A stretch of 22,754 nt of DNA from Saccoglossus kowalevskii (lineage: Eukaryota > Hemichordata > Enteropneusta > Harrimaniidae): assembly GCF_000003605.2 (NCBI RefSeq), contig NW_003106600.1, forward strand, positions 141,507 to 164,260, written 5' to 3'. A program made the translations under genes and the position numbers. Each line of letters starts with the position of its first letter. Within the stretch, counting starts at the first letter, position 1. Below are positions 10,401 to 19,954 of this stretch, piece by piece. The notes beneath the pieces are model-generated. The model had not been told where the DNA came from. It worked only from the letters and a program-made list of their open reading frames with translations, and made no database searches.

Positions 10401-13400
10401 GTTAAATTATATGATTGTCATCAAAATAAATTATAGTTTCACACTAAACCGACATGAGATAACTGGTTTCAATGAAAAGTTTTCAATATTTTTATCTAGA
10501 GTTATAAAAAATACATATTATTGACAACAGAGCTATGTGACAGAAGATTCCATGTTGTTTGGATGTGTACCACTGTACCATGCATTTCTATGCGCTCTGT
10601 GAGACCTGCTGTGGAACGCCTAATGAAGAGACGATGAAATCAACGAAAATCAAGGAAACAATTTAACTTTGAGGTAATATTCAACAACAAAATGAATGTA
10701 TGTTGTACATGTAGAGTAGTATTATTACACTGTTCAGGAAAATCTCAACAACTAGCTCAAAAAGTTGTCGGAGAGGTTTCAACCATAGGCGGTGAAAATG
10801 ACCTGATGTTTACTCCCAAGAATACAAATAGATGTTACATGTTCCTTTGCAAATGGTGACAAAAGTTGACAGCAGAATCCAAAGGTTAATTAGTTTGAAA
10901 AATGTTATAATATCTCAGTAATAAAAATTCTATTTCAGTGGGTAGTCACATCTGAAACCACAGACAATCAGAAGATAGAGTATACCTAATACTTCAAGAG
11001 CTTGGGTCAAGGTACTTCTATCCCTAAGGGCTTGGCGGATGGATCTGCAACTGGCAACTCAGCGGGAAGCACAAGACCCCCTTGGAGTAACATACTGTAG
11101 TTGATATCAGATACATCACATACAGTAGTGAAAATATTATATTTAATAAATCAGATTTAGAAAGGTTACGTCTGGGTAGTCAGCCCGCAGCGAGATTTGA
11201 TAGTCTTGTCTCTAGCCACTGTATATGTATAGTCAGGACACAACGCAGACAGATGATTTATGCTAGTTTTGTGTAATTACACAAGTGACCATTTTACAAT
11301 ATTTATGGGCCATTATTTATCAAGAAATTACAATCCTGGTCACAAGGCATCAGGATATACTTCTATGATCCCAACTTTTATTAAATTTTTTTGAAGGTTA
11401 ACTTTTTGCACGACAAACCTGCTCATCATTATTACACATGAAGGTTACGAACAAATAATAATAATAATAATAGTAATATTAATAATGGTCATGTGGTCCA
11501 TTATTAATACAAGGCTTTCAAATGATTACTATTTGAGAAATAATCTAATCCTGTCCTTTTTCTGACACTTGACACACGCCTACATGTACATGCCATTTTC
11601 ATTGTCTGAGTATGAGATAACAACATTACATTATTTTAGGTGAGTATGTTCATTGCTTAGTGCAAATCATTCTCTTTGTGACATTTTGAGTGCTGTATTT
11701 GAAGATTTATAGCAGTTATATATTTTAATTATGCAATTTCTCTGATATCATACACAAGCAATTGCCCATACTCTACTCTGGATATCCCTTGTTCAAGTCC
11801 CTGGATGGTTCCCAGGGCAACAGTCCACCCTCTATTTTAAGAAAACTTCCCCTTGTGAGTACCCTGGGCATTGTCGGGGAGAGTCCACTCAATATCATTC
11901 CTGAATTATATGTTATACACATGGCCTATAAAGTGACACTCATTTTGATTAAAGTGGCTCAGGTTTTTTAAGAGTATGAAGCATGTTTTGGAAGCTTCAC
12001 CACTTTATTGCAAACTGTGAATTAATATTTTCTCACACCATATGTCTCTGTAACGACCAATGTGATAAAAGTAACAATTATGGAAATGTTTTGCTAGTGC
12101 ATATTTATCTTCTTTTCCATAATATTTTCTGATTGCAGTAGCATTGAGACCAAATTTCCATATTATTGACAGTTAGAATGAAAAATTATGCAGACTGAAT
12201 AAATTTTTAACAACATATTACGTAATGTGATTAATTATTAGATTTGAACTAACGAAACAAGATAATTGACAGTGCATTTGTTATAATGAAGTTAATCATT
12301 AAATTATGCAAAACTGATTTACTGAGTGAACTTGCTTTTACCCATTAGTGCTTGCTGTATTGTTCACACAGACCACATTGTCTGAAATGTTTGCAGTTCA
12401 AATTTCCCAGAATGCTTTGATGCAATCATGATAACTGCAGCAAACTGTTTAAATTTCACTTTTTGTGTTTTTCACAATTAAACGACATTCATCATGACGT
12501 TATCTTCAGAACCCAGACAAATTTTTGCTAGTACATAATTTCACGATTGTCTTGCGGAAGAAGAACACAGTTATTACTCGCAAGGATAGAACATTTTTTT
12601 TAACTTAATCAATCTATAATGTAGTGCAATTCCTACACAATGCATAATGGAATGTACCAATACAATAGTTGGAGTGTAACTCTATTCCCAAATGGTAGAG
12701 GAACAGACAAGGAAACCCATGGGAATATTTTATTGGAAATAATGAACAAATAAAGCACCCGTACCTCACAAAGCCACAGGCATAATTTCACACATTCACT
12801 TCAATACGCTTTTATGTATGTAATGTTTGCTTTCGCTTTAAAAAAATTTGATAACCATAGCAGACATGCGATGAATATTCTAGAGTAATGAATTAACATT
12901 TCTAATAATTTAATAATTTTATTATTCTCTGGAAAATTGGAGTTACCAATTTATTACACGCATGAGGAACAATTGCAGGTGAAGCAGCATAATGACATCA
13001 ATCATATTTTGTCGTCCTTTTCTGTTAAAAGTTCCAGTGAATACGCAAACCACAGAACTCGTAAAATAATATTGTGAATTAATTGTTATGTCACCCTATG
13101 GGCATTGTTTTTTCCACAACAATGCTATTGTTTACATTGTCAGCTTCTATGCGATTTCAATTCAAGTCCTTAGAAAACTTTGCGTCGATTTTGTTATAAA
13201 TTGACTTATGAAAAAAATATTAAATTCAAAAGAATATGAGCAAAAAATGTTTTACTATTCTACGACAAATACACTCTAAAGTACTACATATATAAAGTGC
13301 AATCAATAATAAAATGTTATTTCTGCTTGAATCACACATTATATTATTTTTATCGGTTTTTAAATAAACACCATCCATGGAATGGTGTTAGTTACAGCTA

Positions 13401-14058
13401 AAAAATGATGAATGTTTTTATTTTCATTCAAGCATATTTTTATTCAGTCAACCAATTTCATCTTAATTTGCAATGACTGAAGTCAATTGAAATTGAATTG
13501 TTTAATATAATACATCAACTATGAAAAATACGAGTAGAAATTCGCCTTGGCAACATTCACCAAATATCTAGAGAAAGGTCAAATACAAGAACAGAAAAGT
13601 TCACCAGATACAGTTTCAAGCATGAAAATGTATTATGCTATCAAGAGAGTCTCGGTATTGAGTCCCGGTATTGTCATTTAAATGACCCAAGACAACATAT
13701 AATTAATAATATGAACAGTTTCCGAGAAATATTTAGTACAAAATATAAGAAAAGAATGTCTTAACCCGAATGACATACCCCCTACACTGTACAATACAAA
13801 AAAAAAGCAATTGAAAATTTAAACTGTTATGACAAGGTATGTTTCAGCTTTGCTTGACAAAAAAACATCTCAAATGGCAAAGTAGAGACATCATGCTGAC
13901 ACATTAATATAAAAGGTTCAATACATACATCGTCTGTAGTTGTTGGTTTCTCCCATTAACTCGATGAAGTAGAAAGGTTGAACTTTCCGGAGGAACAACT
14001 TGAGGAAATCCACCCGCCGTGTTGTTGATGGGGTTCCAGTTAGTTTACATGCCGCCAT
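1326..14058 (-). CDS. DLG5: DLG5-like MAGUK scaffold protein, 5' part (at least 5 exons, runs off left edge)
   Basis: Spliced gene: 14058-13929, 7564-5971, 4389-4251, 2001-1880, 1432-1326, all with GT-AG borders and matching phases. In order it encodes a short N-terminus, about 530 residues of coiled coil, a conserved acidic linker (DSAIDADSTEWETETVE) and PDZ1 (VDKGSIADGRLRVND). The block order and these motifs match vertebrate DLG5 as I remember it. In known animals DLG5 is a scaffold at cell junctions and the cell cortex, linked to polarity, cadherin trafficking and Hippo signalling; that role is family knowledge, not visible here. DLG5 is usually about 1900 residues with four PDZ domains, SH3 and a GK-like domain, so roughly the last two thirds lie beyond position 1. 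The N-terminus before the coiled coil is shorter than the roughly 130 residues in the human protein. No frameshift or internal stop was found in the five exons. Confidence 0.9.
1433..1879 (-). other. DLG5-like intron within PDZ1
   Basis: A 447-bp intron with GTAAGT donor and TATTTTCAG acceptor that splits PDZ1. No other feature is supported. The plus-strand open frame 1479-1802 has no recognisable content. Confidence 0.85.
1880..2001 (-). CDS. DLG5: DLG5-like PDZ1 exon, first half
   Basis: 122 nt (40 codons plus two bases), entered in phase 0 at TTTCTTTTTCAG|GAG and left in phase 2 at CTTCG|GTAAGT. It encodes EDVSDFGFEIGNAKENPQ and then SPDDCSIYVSRVDKGSIADG-RL. The DCSIYVSRVDKGSIADGRLR block is the start of the first PDZ domain: beta-2/beta-3 and the loop before the 'RLxVND' turn, matching human CGIFVTKVDKGSIADGRLR as I recall it. 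The acceptor overlaps a tandem duplication that begins just outside the exon. Confidence 0.95.
2004..2325. repeat. 80-bp tandem repeat, about 4 copies, covering the 3' splice region
   Basis: Four near-identical units start at about 2010, 2090, 2164 and 2244, giving periods of 80, 74 and 80. Shared markers are AAGATGATTAAATC, AGTGTGGTAATA and AATCAGACTGAGAAAGAAAC. The first unit includes the branch-point and pyrimidine tract of the PDZ1 exon acceptor, so the other units carry copies of that splice signal. The 74-bp unit lacks six bases after AAATCA. The last copy is degraded. Confidence 0.93.
4213..4228 (-). promoter_or_regulatory. intronic G-run tract beside a 5' splice site
   Basis: Transcript-sense sequence GGGAGGGGGGAGGGGG lies 22 bases inside the intron after the donor at 4250. 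Such G-runs are known intronic splicing enhancers (hnRNP F/H type) and can form G-quadruplexes. It is striking in an otherwise AT-rich intron; the function is inferred. Confidence 0.4.
4251..4389 (-). CDS. DLG5: DLG5-like coiled-coil end and conserved acidic linker exon
   Basis: 139 nt: one base completing a Lys codon, then 46 codons, entered in phase 2 (TTGTTTCAG|A) and left in phase 0 (CAAAAG|GTAACG). The peptide starts KEKLQIQEEKQSR, ending the coiled coil, and continues with HLVAHHSRDSAIDADSTEWE and TETVELE. The matching human segment reads DSAIDTDSMEWETEVVE from memory, one of the most diagnostic parts of the family; it links the coiled coil to PDZ1. A C/T-rich tract on the plus strand (G-runs in the transcript) lies 22 bases past the donor. 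Confidence 0.94.
5452..5537. repeat. short segment bounded by two T-runs, with an internal palindrome
   Basis: Runs of 14 T (5452-5465) and 12 T (5526-5537) flank a GC-richer 60-bp segment whose centre is a perfect palindrome, GACATT-G-AATGTC (5495-5507). It may be a retroelement fragment with A-tails on the minus strand, or a decayed repeat; no family can be assigned. Confidence 0.35.
5661..5903 (-). mobile_element. tRNA-derived SINE
   Basis: On the minus strand the element begins with a tRNA-like head (5903-5833) carrying an A box, TAGCATAGTGG, and a B box, AGTTCAAATCC, correctly spaced for an internal RNA polymerase III promoter. A tRNA-unrelated, GC-rich body of about 170 bp follows, including the inverted pair GGCCA/TGGCC around 5754-5770. 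Sequence after 5661 returns to AT-rich. No clear target-site duplication or tail was seen, so it looks old. The body might belong to a conserved SINE central-domain superfamily, which I cannot assign by eye. Confidence 0.72.
5833..5901 (-). tRNA. tRNA-like pseudogene (SINE head)
   Basis: Both tRNA promoter boxes are present. The predicted anticodon loop reads CTCATGA with anticodon-like CAT, but the anticodon stem has mismatches and the acceptor stem does not pair properly. It is therefore the pol III head of the SINE, not a working tRNA gene. Confidence 0.45.
5971..7564 (-). CDS. DLG5: DLG5-like main coiled-coil exon (1594 nt)
   Basis: One large exon with 530 complete codons, entered in phase 1 (acceptor TTTGTGCTCACAG) and left in phase 2 (donor ATCAA|GTAAGT). 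Residues about 15-50 form a first helix (EENVRLLKAESKLISDERDQ), followed by a Gly/Ser linker with a His-rich tail at about 54-80 and then nearly continuous coiled coil. Two blocks match DLG5 strongly: about 171-201, starting GSSEVLNKMYDTALEKYE, and about 467-530, including AKQRRDWAFSERDKIVLERE and LRRQRDRAVSELGESLRDSD. Charged runs such as RERERERDQ and repeated ERD motifs are typical of its long dimerising helices. The open frame continues into the intron on both sides; the hydrophobic stretch just upstream is the splice-acceptor pyrimidine tract read as protein, not a signal peptide. Plus-strand open frames opposite this exon are shadows. Confidence 0.95.
8589..10221. repeat. 51-bp minisatellite, about 32 copies
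   Basis: Units start at regular 51-bp steps (for example 8845, 8896, 8947, 8998, 9049, 9100), with occasional 50- or 52-bp units (8742, 9253, 9764). Markers in each unit are GATACGAAAAGCAT, CAGTAT-T/C-GTCACAGTGTAGC and TACGTGTCTGGG. The unit is about 45% GC with around four CpG, unlike the AT-rich flanks. Because 51 is divisible by 3, several frames stay open for hundreds of bases on both strands, giving false open frames with a 17-residue repeat. Units are 85-100% alike, and adjacent pairs form 102-bp dimers in places. Confidence 0.97.
10986..11057 (-). CDS. candidate 72-nt symmetric (phase 1-1) DLG5-like exon
   Basis: A GC-richer patch within the AT-rich first intron. The acceptor would be CTTGTGCTTCCCGCTGAG|TT and the donor TATTAG|GTATAC. 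With one base from the preceding exon it encodes F-ASCRSIRQALRDRSTL and then TQALEVL, leaving one base that joins in phase to 7564 (giving G-PRLVLPP). It is 24 codons long, so inclusion or skipping keeps the frame. The predicted peptide is helical, like CARD-domain helices, and falls where the DLG5 CARD-like region should be. The donor lacks the usual G at +5 and no homology is certain, so it may be a chance open stretch. Confidence 0.28.
11454..11486. repeat. AAT microsatellite
   Basis: Six or more AAT/ATA units followed by imperfect TAATATTAATAATGG. Confidence 0.8.
11765..11900. other. GC-richer patch, possible decayed SINE or repeat
   Basis: Stands out from AT-rich flanks. It holds a plus-strand B-box-like TGTTCAAGTCC (about 11790-11800) and two related blocks, CCCAGGGCAACAGTCC and CCCTGGGCATTGTCGG. 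No A box was found at a suitable distance. Frames are open on both strands, but none has exon borders or recognisable protein. Confidence 0.3.
13367..13389. repeat. 23-bp palindrome
   Basis: Arms AACACCAT and ATGGTGTT flank a CCATGGA core, itself nearly palindromic. It could be a hairpin or a symmetric protein site; no known motif. Confidence 0.55.
13929..14058 (-). CDS. DLG5: DLG5-like first coding exon (N-terminus)
   Basis: Encodes 43 codons plus one base, starting MAACKLTGTPSTTRRVDF and ending ETNNYRR. The ATG has A at -3 and G at +4, a good initiation context. A TGA lies in frame six bases before it, so no coding extension upstream is possible within this exon; the other two frames across it are also closed. 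The donor is CGAT|GTATGT, and its single left-over base joins in phase to the acceptor at 7564. The patch is richer in GC than its flanks. The FLKLFLRKVQPFYFIEL stretch is helical and hydrophobic and may correspond to part of the CARD-like N-terminal domain of DLG5, but the similarity is weak. The start is inferred from context and frame, not from a transcript. Confidence 0.68.
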
Positions 14059-14074
14059 GTTTCAATATCAACCA
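14059..14074 (-). other. probable 5'UTR portion of the first coding exon, preceded by a splice acceptor
   Basis: On the minus strand a pyrimidine-containing tract ending TTTCTGCACAG closes at 14075, 16 bases before the ATG. This resembles a 3' splice site with a possible branch sequence (TTACTTAAT) before it. It suggests the ATG exon is not the first exon and that a non-coding 5'UTR exon lies further right in the window. The 16 bases contain an in-frame TGA. No TATA box or initiator is visible here. Confidence 0.4.
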
Positions 14075-14823
14075 CTGTGCAGAAATGTATTAAGTAAGGG
14101 CAAAAATAACTAATTTAGTAATTTTCAACCAAAATAAATCGACTCAATGTGCATTTGGTACTAAAGTTCAATATAAATTTGACTAATAAAAAAAATTTCT
14201 AATCTTCGAAAAAATGTTAAAACCGAAATTATAAATTTTAGTAGAAAGTCAGAAAAGAAGCATATCTTAAATTAATATTAATTTTCATGCTTAATTTCTT
14301 AATCAATATTTAAATTACATCTGTGTTTCATCTAAACTGTTGTATGGTATTAATTATGCATACACCTATACAAATTATATTATTATATTAATTTCATAAC
14401 TAAACACAAAATGTCAAAAGACAAAGATTAAGAAGGGTTATGTTTAAAATTAAGCTGACAAAATCGTCCAATCAGGCTGTGTTATTCGGTTGAATATCAA
14501 ATGTTATAATTTTTTTAGCCTGCATTATATCAACTGCTATAAAGTTATAAATAGACCACCCATCTTTCTACAACGGTCTGATATGTCATCACAAACAAAC
14601 CTGGCAATTTATATATTTATTAAATTTAATTTTCAGTTTTATAAATGTTTGATAGAATTATTGAAACTAAAAATTTAATTTTTCAGATGCATAAACAGCG
14701 AATATAATTGGACATTTGTTTGCAATTATATTGTTATACTTAAAGCAAGTTCTGAACCAATTTAATGCATATTCTTAATTGTATGTTTAAATAGAATATT
14801 ATTTGCAATCAAGGCAATGAATG

Positions 14824-14838
14824 ATTATTATTATTATT
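14824..14838. repeat. ATT microsatellite
   Basis: Five consecutive ATT units. Confidence 0.7.
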
Positions 14839-15377
14839 GATGTAATGTTGTACAAAAATATCGATATTTTGTTATCAATTAGACTTTAATTCTAAATGAA
14901 TGAAAGTGATTGTCGTGTAGAGAGATATATTATCTAACAGTTGCTGTTAAAAATTATGCCTCAATACAGATATAAGACCCTGTTGTTACACTAACTATAA
15001 TGCTTGCGAGTGCACATAAACAAACTACGTTCAATGAATGAATTGTACTGCCATCATGTTCTAATTATTGACGTCTTTAAGATGTAAATTATATTGCTTA
15101 AAAAATGTTTAAAAACTTGCATAAACTATTTTAGATAAACTCATCCTTGATTTAAAAATAAAAACACAGCTATCAGTTTTCAATCTGACCATTATTTCAA
15201 GGTAAATAATTATATAAAAAAATATGCAAATTAACATAACTAAGTAACACATTGACTGCACTGTTAATAACTCATTAAAAAAATACCCGAAAATATCTGC
15301 GCTTTAGACTGACTATTGAAAGACTTGTCAACCATTACTGTTCTGATGATGTGAAGCATCTACTCAGCTAGTACTAC

Positions 15378-15520
15378 CTGGTCCTCACAAATAGATTCCA
15401 ATTTTCTTCACAAGTACCAAGGTAGACATGTAAGCTGCCAGACGAGACCAAGAAGCGAAGCCTTCATCATGGTGTGCACTCCAATGGGAAGACAATAGTG
15501 GAGTGATACAACCAATAGGG
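15378..15520 (-). promoter_or_regulatory. candidate promoter and 5'UTR exon of the DLG5-like gene
   Basis: A GC-richer island in AT-rich DNA. On the minus strand two inverted CCAAT boxes (ATTGG at 15516-15512 and 15485-15481) precede a pyrimidine-rich stretch, and a plausible donor CCAG|GTAGTA follows at 15378. Joined to the acceptor at 14075 this would give a non-coding first exon. It has small ATGs with short frames that would act as upstream ORFs. There is no TATA box, and everything beyond the motifs is inferred. Confidence 0.22.
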
Positions 15521-16530
15521 TTGACAGAAAGAATAGAAATATGGAGTCTTCTATTTATAAGCAGGGAGTGGAAGGGTCATCATAGGAGGGACATTTTTAA
15601 AGTGAAGCCATTTCATTTTGAGCAAGGGAGATTTGCTCTAACCACTTTTCAATGAGAGATTGCAGGGTATATAATACCCGGTATTCTCTTTTATAAATAT
15701 TCATATCAACATTTAATTTCTATTTTCAAAGAGGCTCCTTGTAAAATATTTCAATATTGAACATTGCTGTTGCTATGGTTTCATTTGTATTCTACCAAAA
15801 TTCTTATTGATTTATTTTTGTAGAGTTTCCTACCAATGTTTTTTTCCAATACTTCATCAACTGTCATTTAAATTTAGTAACTGAATTGAATAAAATTAGA
15901 TCATTTATTTTTTGGAAATTAAGAAAAAAATGTTTAAGTATAATTTGTTAAAACATATTCTTGGTGAACAGAAAAGTCAATAATTCAAAAATTAAAATTA
16001 ATTTTCTTGAAACAAATGTGTACAACAAATTTAACTGCTAATATTATTTTTGGTTATAAATTAACTCAAAAATGTTCTTTATATATCAATAAATTTAGAG
16101 GAAAAGTACTGCAATATTTCTTTTTAAAATGATTCTAACGATAATAGGGTCGGGTGTAAGTAGCGTTCCATTAGCCACAACATTATACCAATTCAGTTTT
16201 ACACAAAAGAACATGATGTTATAATCAGAGAAGGAACAATGTACAACATTTTACAAATCATGAAATGCCCTGGTACAATAACAGCAACAAAATGAAAAAA
16301 ACTTTTTCTGCTTCAGTTACTTCCCCTCTGAAGTGCAAATGAAAACATTATTGTATTCAGTATGTGCTTCCTTATGTTGGCGGTTTGCAACACTTAAAGG
16401 ACCCTATGGGAAATGAAATTGAAATGATATGCATACATAATTTTTCACCCTTTTATTAACGTATCATATCGACCATGGTTACGTTTACATCTCTGTCAGC
16501 CATGATTGAATATGCAAATTTTGTACCTCT

Positions 16531-16539
16531 TGACCTTGA
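16531..16539 (-). promoter_or_regulatory. ERR-type nuclear receptor half-site
   Basis: Minus strand reads TCAAGGTCA, the extended monomer site of ERR/SF-1-like receptors. Sequence match only. Confidence 0.2.
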
Positions 16540-16905
16540 GGTATTAACTACAGCATTACAAATTCATATTTAACGATAAATGAACTAAATTCTTAAGTGA
16601 AGAAAGGTTGAAAATATTATGTTTATTAAAATTAGCAAAAACATAGTGTTAGAATTAACCCGAAAATAACTAGATCACGTCCAAGTTAAACAATTTAATC
16701 ATTTTGTTGCTAATTTTTCACTAAATGCAATTAATCAACCAACAACTGACTTATCTTAATTTGATCAAAACTGGAAAGAAAAGAAAATTTATACAAAGCA
16801 TTGAGTACAAATACTTAGAATATACAGAAATAATACAGTCAAATTAGTGAAGGAGACTGCAAAAACATTAAAGCTGAGGTGGCTGGAACATTTCTAAACT
16901 TTTGG

Positions 16906-16922
16906 TATATATATATATATTA
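16906..16922. repeat. TA microsatellite
   Basis: About eight TA units. Confidence 0.75.
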
Positions 16923-17105
16923 CACTTAGATACAAGTATTATTGTGTTTCTTTTAGAAATTAATTAGTGTTCTATACAGACATGTCCCTTGTTTTAATTA
17001 CACAAACAATGACTGCATATCTTTTGTACAATATCATAATTGAATAAATGCATTCCTTGTTACAGCAACAATATTAGTTATTAACCACCATATTACACAG
17101 ACATA

Positions 17106-17314
17106 CTGTAAAATACTTTATTTTAGCTGGAATTAATTTTCGCTGAAAAGACATTTTGGGTGTTTTTTTATGGAATTTATTTTCATTGATTTTTGACAAG
17201 TTGAATGTCAAATATAGGAAAAAGGGTATATTCGCTGGATTTTATTTTCACTGAATCATTCCTTCTGCAAAAAAAAAGTGAAAATTAATTCCAAGCGAAA
17301 AAAGTATTTTACAG
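17106..17314. mobile_element. MITE-like element with TA target site
   Basis: 209 bp with terminal inverted repeats starting CTGTAAAATACTTT. The two arms stay similar for about 45 bases, both containing GGAATTAATTTTC followed by A/G-CT. TA dinucleotides flank both ends (17104-17105 and 17315-17316), as expected for Tc1/mariner-type insertion. The interior is AT-rich with repeated TTTTC-G/A-CTG motifs and no coding capacity, so it is a non-autonomous element. Confidence 0.82.
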
Positions 17315-18612
17315 TAATCCAGATTATAAAGCCCACATCATTTCCCAGGATGAATACCAAATAAATAGACAAGGATTTTAAAATCAATGGAAAACAAAAG
17401 ACAAATCCGGAGTGTACACAGACAATTTATGAAGTTATGTTGTGACCGGATTACATGACATAGGCTGCATAAATTATACACAGTTTCCACCTTAATTAGA
17501 GGATTAGCAAAATGTATTCCCAAAGACTGATTCAGTTATTTATTTTGTTATCAACTGGTAGCTTTCATGTCTATTTTTCCAGTTTTCCAGCACCACCACC
17601 TTTTCCTTCCCCCATTTTATTATTTTATTTAAGAAGTGACATTAAGCCTCAAAATATAAGTTATTTTGAAATGCATTGATGTCTTGAAGTTTCATTTTGA
17701 AACAGGATGTAAGAGTGCCCTCAATGTAAGACATCTTATCATGATAAAAGCACAAAGGAACATTTCCCATTCCTGTTAATTTTATGAAGTTATGAAGCTC
17801 TTTTTTACACTATCCTTTATAACAACTTGATCCAGTCAATAATCATATTTGTAAAACTGAAATTAATCCATCTTTGAAGAAAGCTACCAACATAATGAAT
17901 AATAAATACTTGTAGAGGATCAAGTCAACGCAATATCCGTTGATTCTTAAATTATTAATAATCTCAAAAGCGCTTGACTAACCAGGTGTCACATCTGATT
18001 TTCCATCATTCAAAAATGTTTCTAACAGTCTACATTTTTTTTAACCATTTTTATATTTTTTTATGTAGTGATTCAGAAGCTCAATTGATATATTAATTTT
18101 TATAAATTTTATTCAATCATATCGGCCAAAGAACTAAGGTTTTTTTTTTTTATATGGCAAATATATGGAAATGGCCTACGAGGCTAGTTGCCAAGATTAA
18201 ATATTTTGACAGTTTTTCAGAATATTAATAGAAGAATCTGACAAAATTTGTCCAGACTGAAATTATTAAAAGATAACTAACATGTATAAATAGCACTTAA
18301 CACTAAAAACATAATATCTATTTTGATAAGTATTTCAACGTACCAATAATTTACGGCCAAAATAACGTCACTTCTTATCTATTACGTGGATTGATATTAA
18401 ATTGGAAGTACTGGCATCTGCTGATGTAAAACTAAGTAAATATTGTAGATTTATATATTAGTGAGAACATTACACTTCCGTTCAAATTCTGTAAAAATTG
18501 ATATGAAAAAATATATCATATAAATTTTCAAGTCAAGTGGTTGAAATATTTGTTTACCATGCAAAACTTATCAAATCATCTGTCGTCTGCAGTTTGTTTG
18601 AAATGTGACTGA

Positions 18613-18625
18613 TGACCTTTGACCT
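18613..18625 (-). promoter_or_regulatory. DR1 nuclear receptor element
   Basis: Minus strand reads AGGTCA-A-AGGTCA, a perfect direct repeat with one-base spacing (HNF4/RXR/COUP type). It lies about 4.6 kb upstream of the coding start. Occupancy is unknown. Confidence 0.3.
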
Positions 18626-19954
18626 CAAATAAAGTCATTAAGATCTGACAGATGAGCATGACACCTAATTTATATGATGTCTCCAGTATCCACATATTGA
18701 TGGGTTTCAGTGTTTGTATTTCAATTACATTTGTTTATGTTTTAAAACTTAAATAATATTTGTTTATTGAAAAGAAAATAGATTCCACCAACAGGTGACA
18801 ACCAGACTTTCGTCAGCCATGATAGATGAATTTTGACCTTCAAATTATATTTCAATTATCACATCTTTTAAATATCAAAGTAATTTTTTTATAAAATATT
18901 TTAATCAAGCGAATTGGGAAACGGGTTAGTCTTATTTTTGTTTATATACTAGTATGAATATTTTAGGTGTTTTACTTAAATTATTCAGTTTTTTATATAT
19001 CATATTTTGGTGCCTAACAAAACATTGGAGTCAATACATTATTGGAGGATGAATAGACAGATTTTGTTCAAGGTAAAATGATCACATGTCTGTTTGTAAA
19101 TTTTAAACCATTGCTGTACTGTACATGTACTGCTATACCCTTTGAGTGAGTCTCTCCTAGTTCAAGATAATCACTGCAATTTGTAAGTCTCAACCAATAT
19201 CTTTGAGTGATCGAATAATAATTGACCACACAAGCTTGTCAATGTGAGTAACGATCGTTATCGAAACTTGTAGAAATGCTAAAACTGAAATAGCTCCTGA
19301 TTAACACCGTTACGGGCAGTATACAAAAATTGGGAGGCGAAAATACGGTACAAGGCAGAAAGTAACTCCGAAGAGTACAGTTACGAGTTTTCGTCATGTA
19401 AGATGACAGCAGTAGACAAGGAAAATAAAGCACATTTCTCTAACTGCCAAATATGAATATGTCATAAAGAGATACAAAATTATATAAAATACTATTAAAA
19501 ACAACTTTTGGAAAAGTATCACCAAGGATTTGCATCGTTCATAACCATGTATGATAACATGTGATGTATCTTTTATGAGAAGTAAACTATCTCGCTATGT
19601 AATCTGTGCCGGTCGGTCAAACATATTTCTAACCACTAGCATCATAGGATGCAATTTGTTTGACTTCTCCAATTCACAAATCACACCTTTGCTAAACCTC
19701 ATCTTATAAATCTTTTTAATATTACGTACAATGAAAAACTGGGATTTGAAATTCACGTGGGCGATTGCCTTGAAACCTTGCCTTGATGCTTCATAATTTT
19801 TTTTTTCACGAAAGCATTTTCAGAAATTTTGGCTTTCAAATTGGGTGATCTCATAATACTAAATATAAAGGCCTAGAAAATTCATACTTTTTTCATACAA
19901 TAAGCCAGTTCACTGTTGGACTGCCATTTTGTTTTGTACCTATGATGTAATGGA

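Larger units (their letters stand above)
7565..13928 (-). other. large first coding intron of the DLG5-like gene
   Basis: About 6.4 kb between the N-terminal exon and the coiled-coil exon, with GTATGT donor and GCTCACAG acceptor. It carries the 51-bp minisatellite, a GC-rich patch at 11765-11900, the candidate 72-nt exon, an AAT microsatellite and a CCATGG-centred palindrome. The stretches 7620-8585, 10230-10980 and 11980-13360 show nothing else I can support. Confidence 0.7.

Noticed and set aside
11762-11971. 69-residue plus-strand open frame in the GC-rich patch
   Set aside because: The opposite strand is also open, there are no splice or start signals and no recognisable domain.
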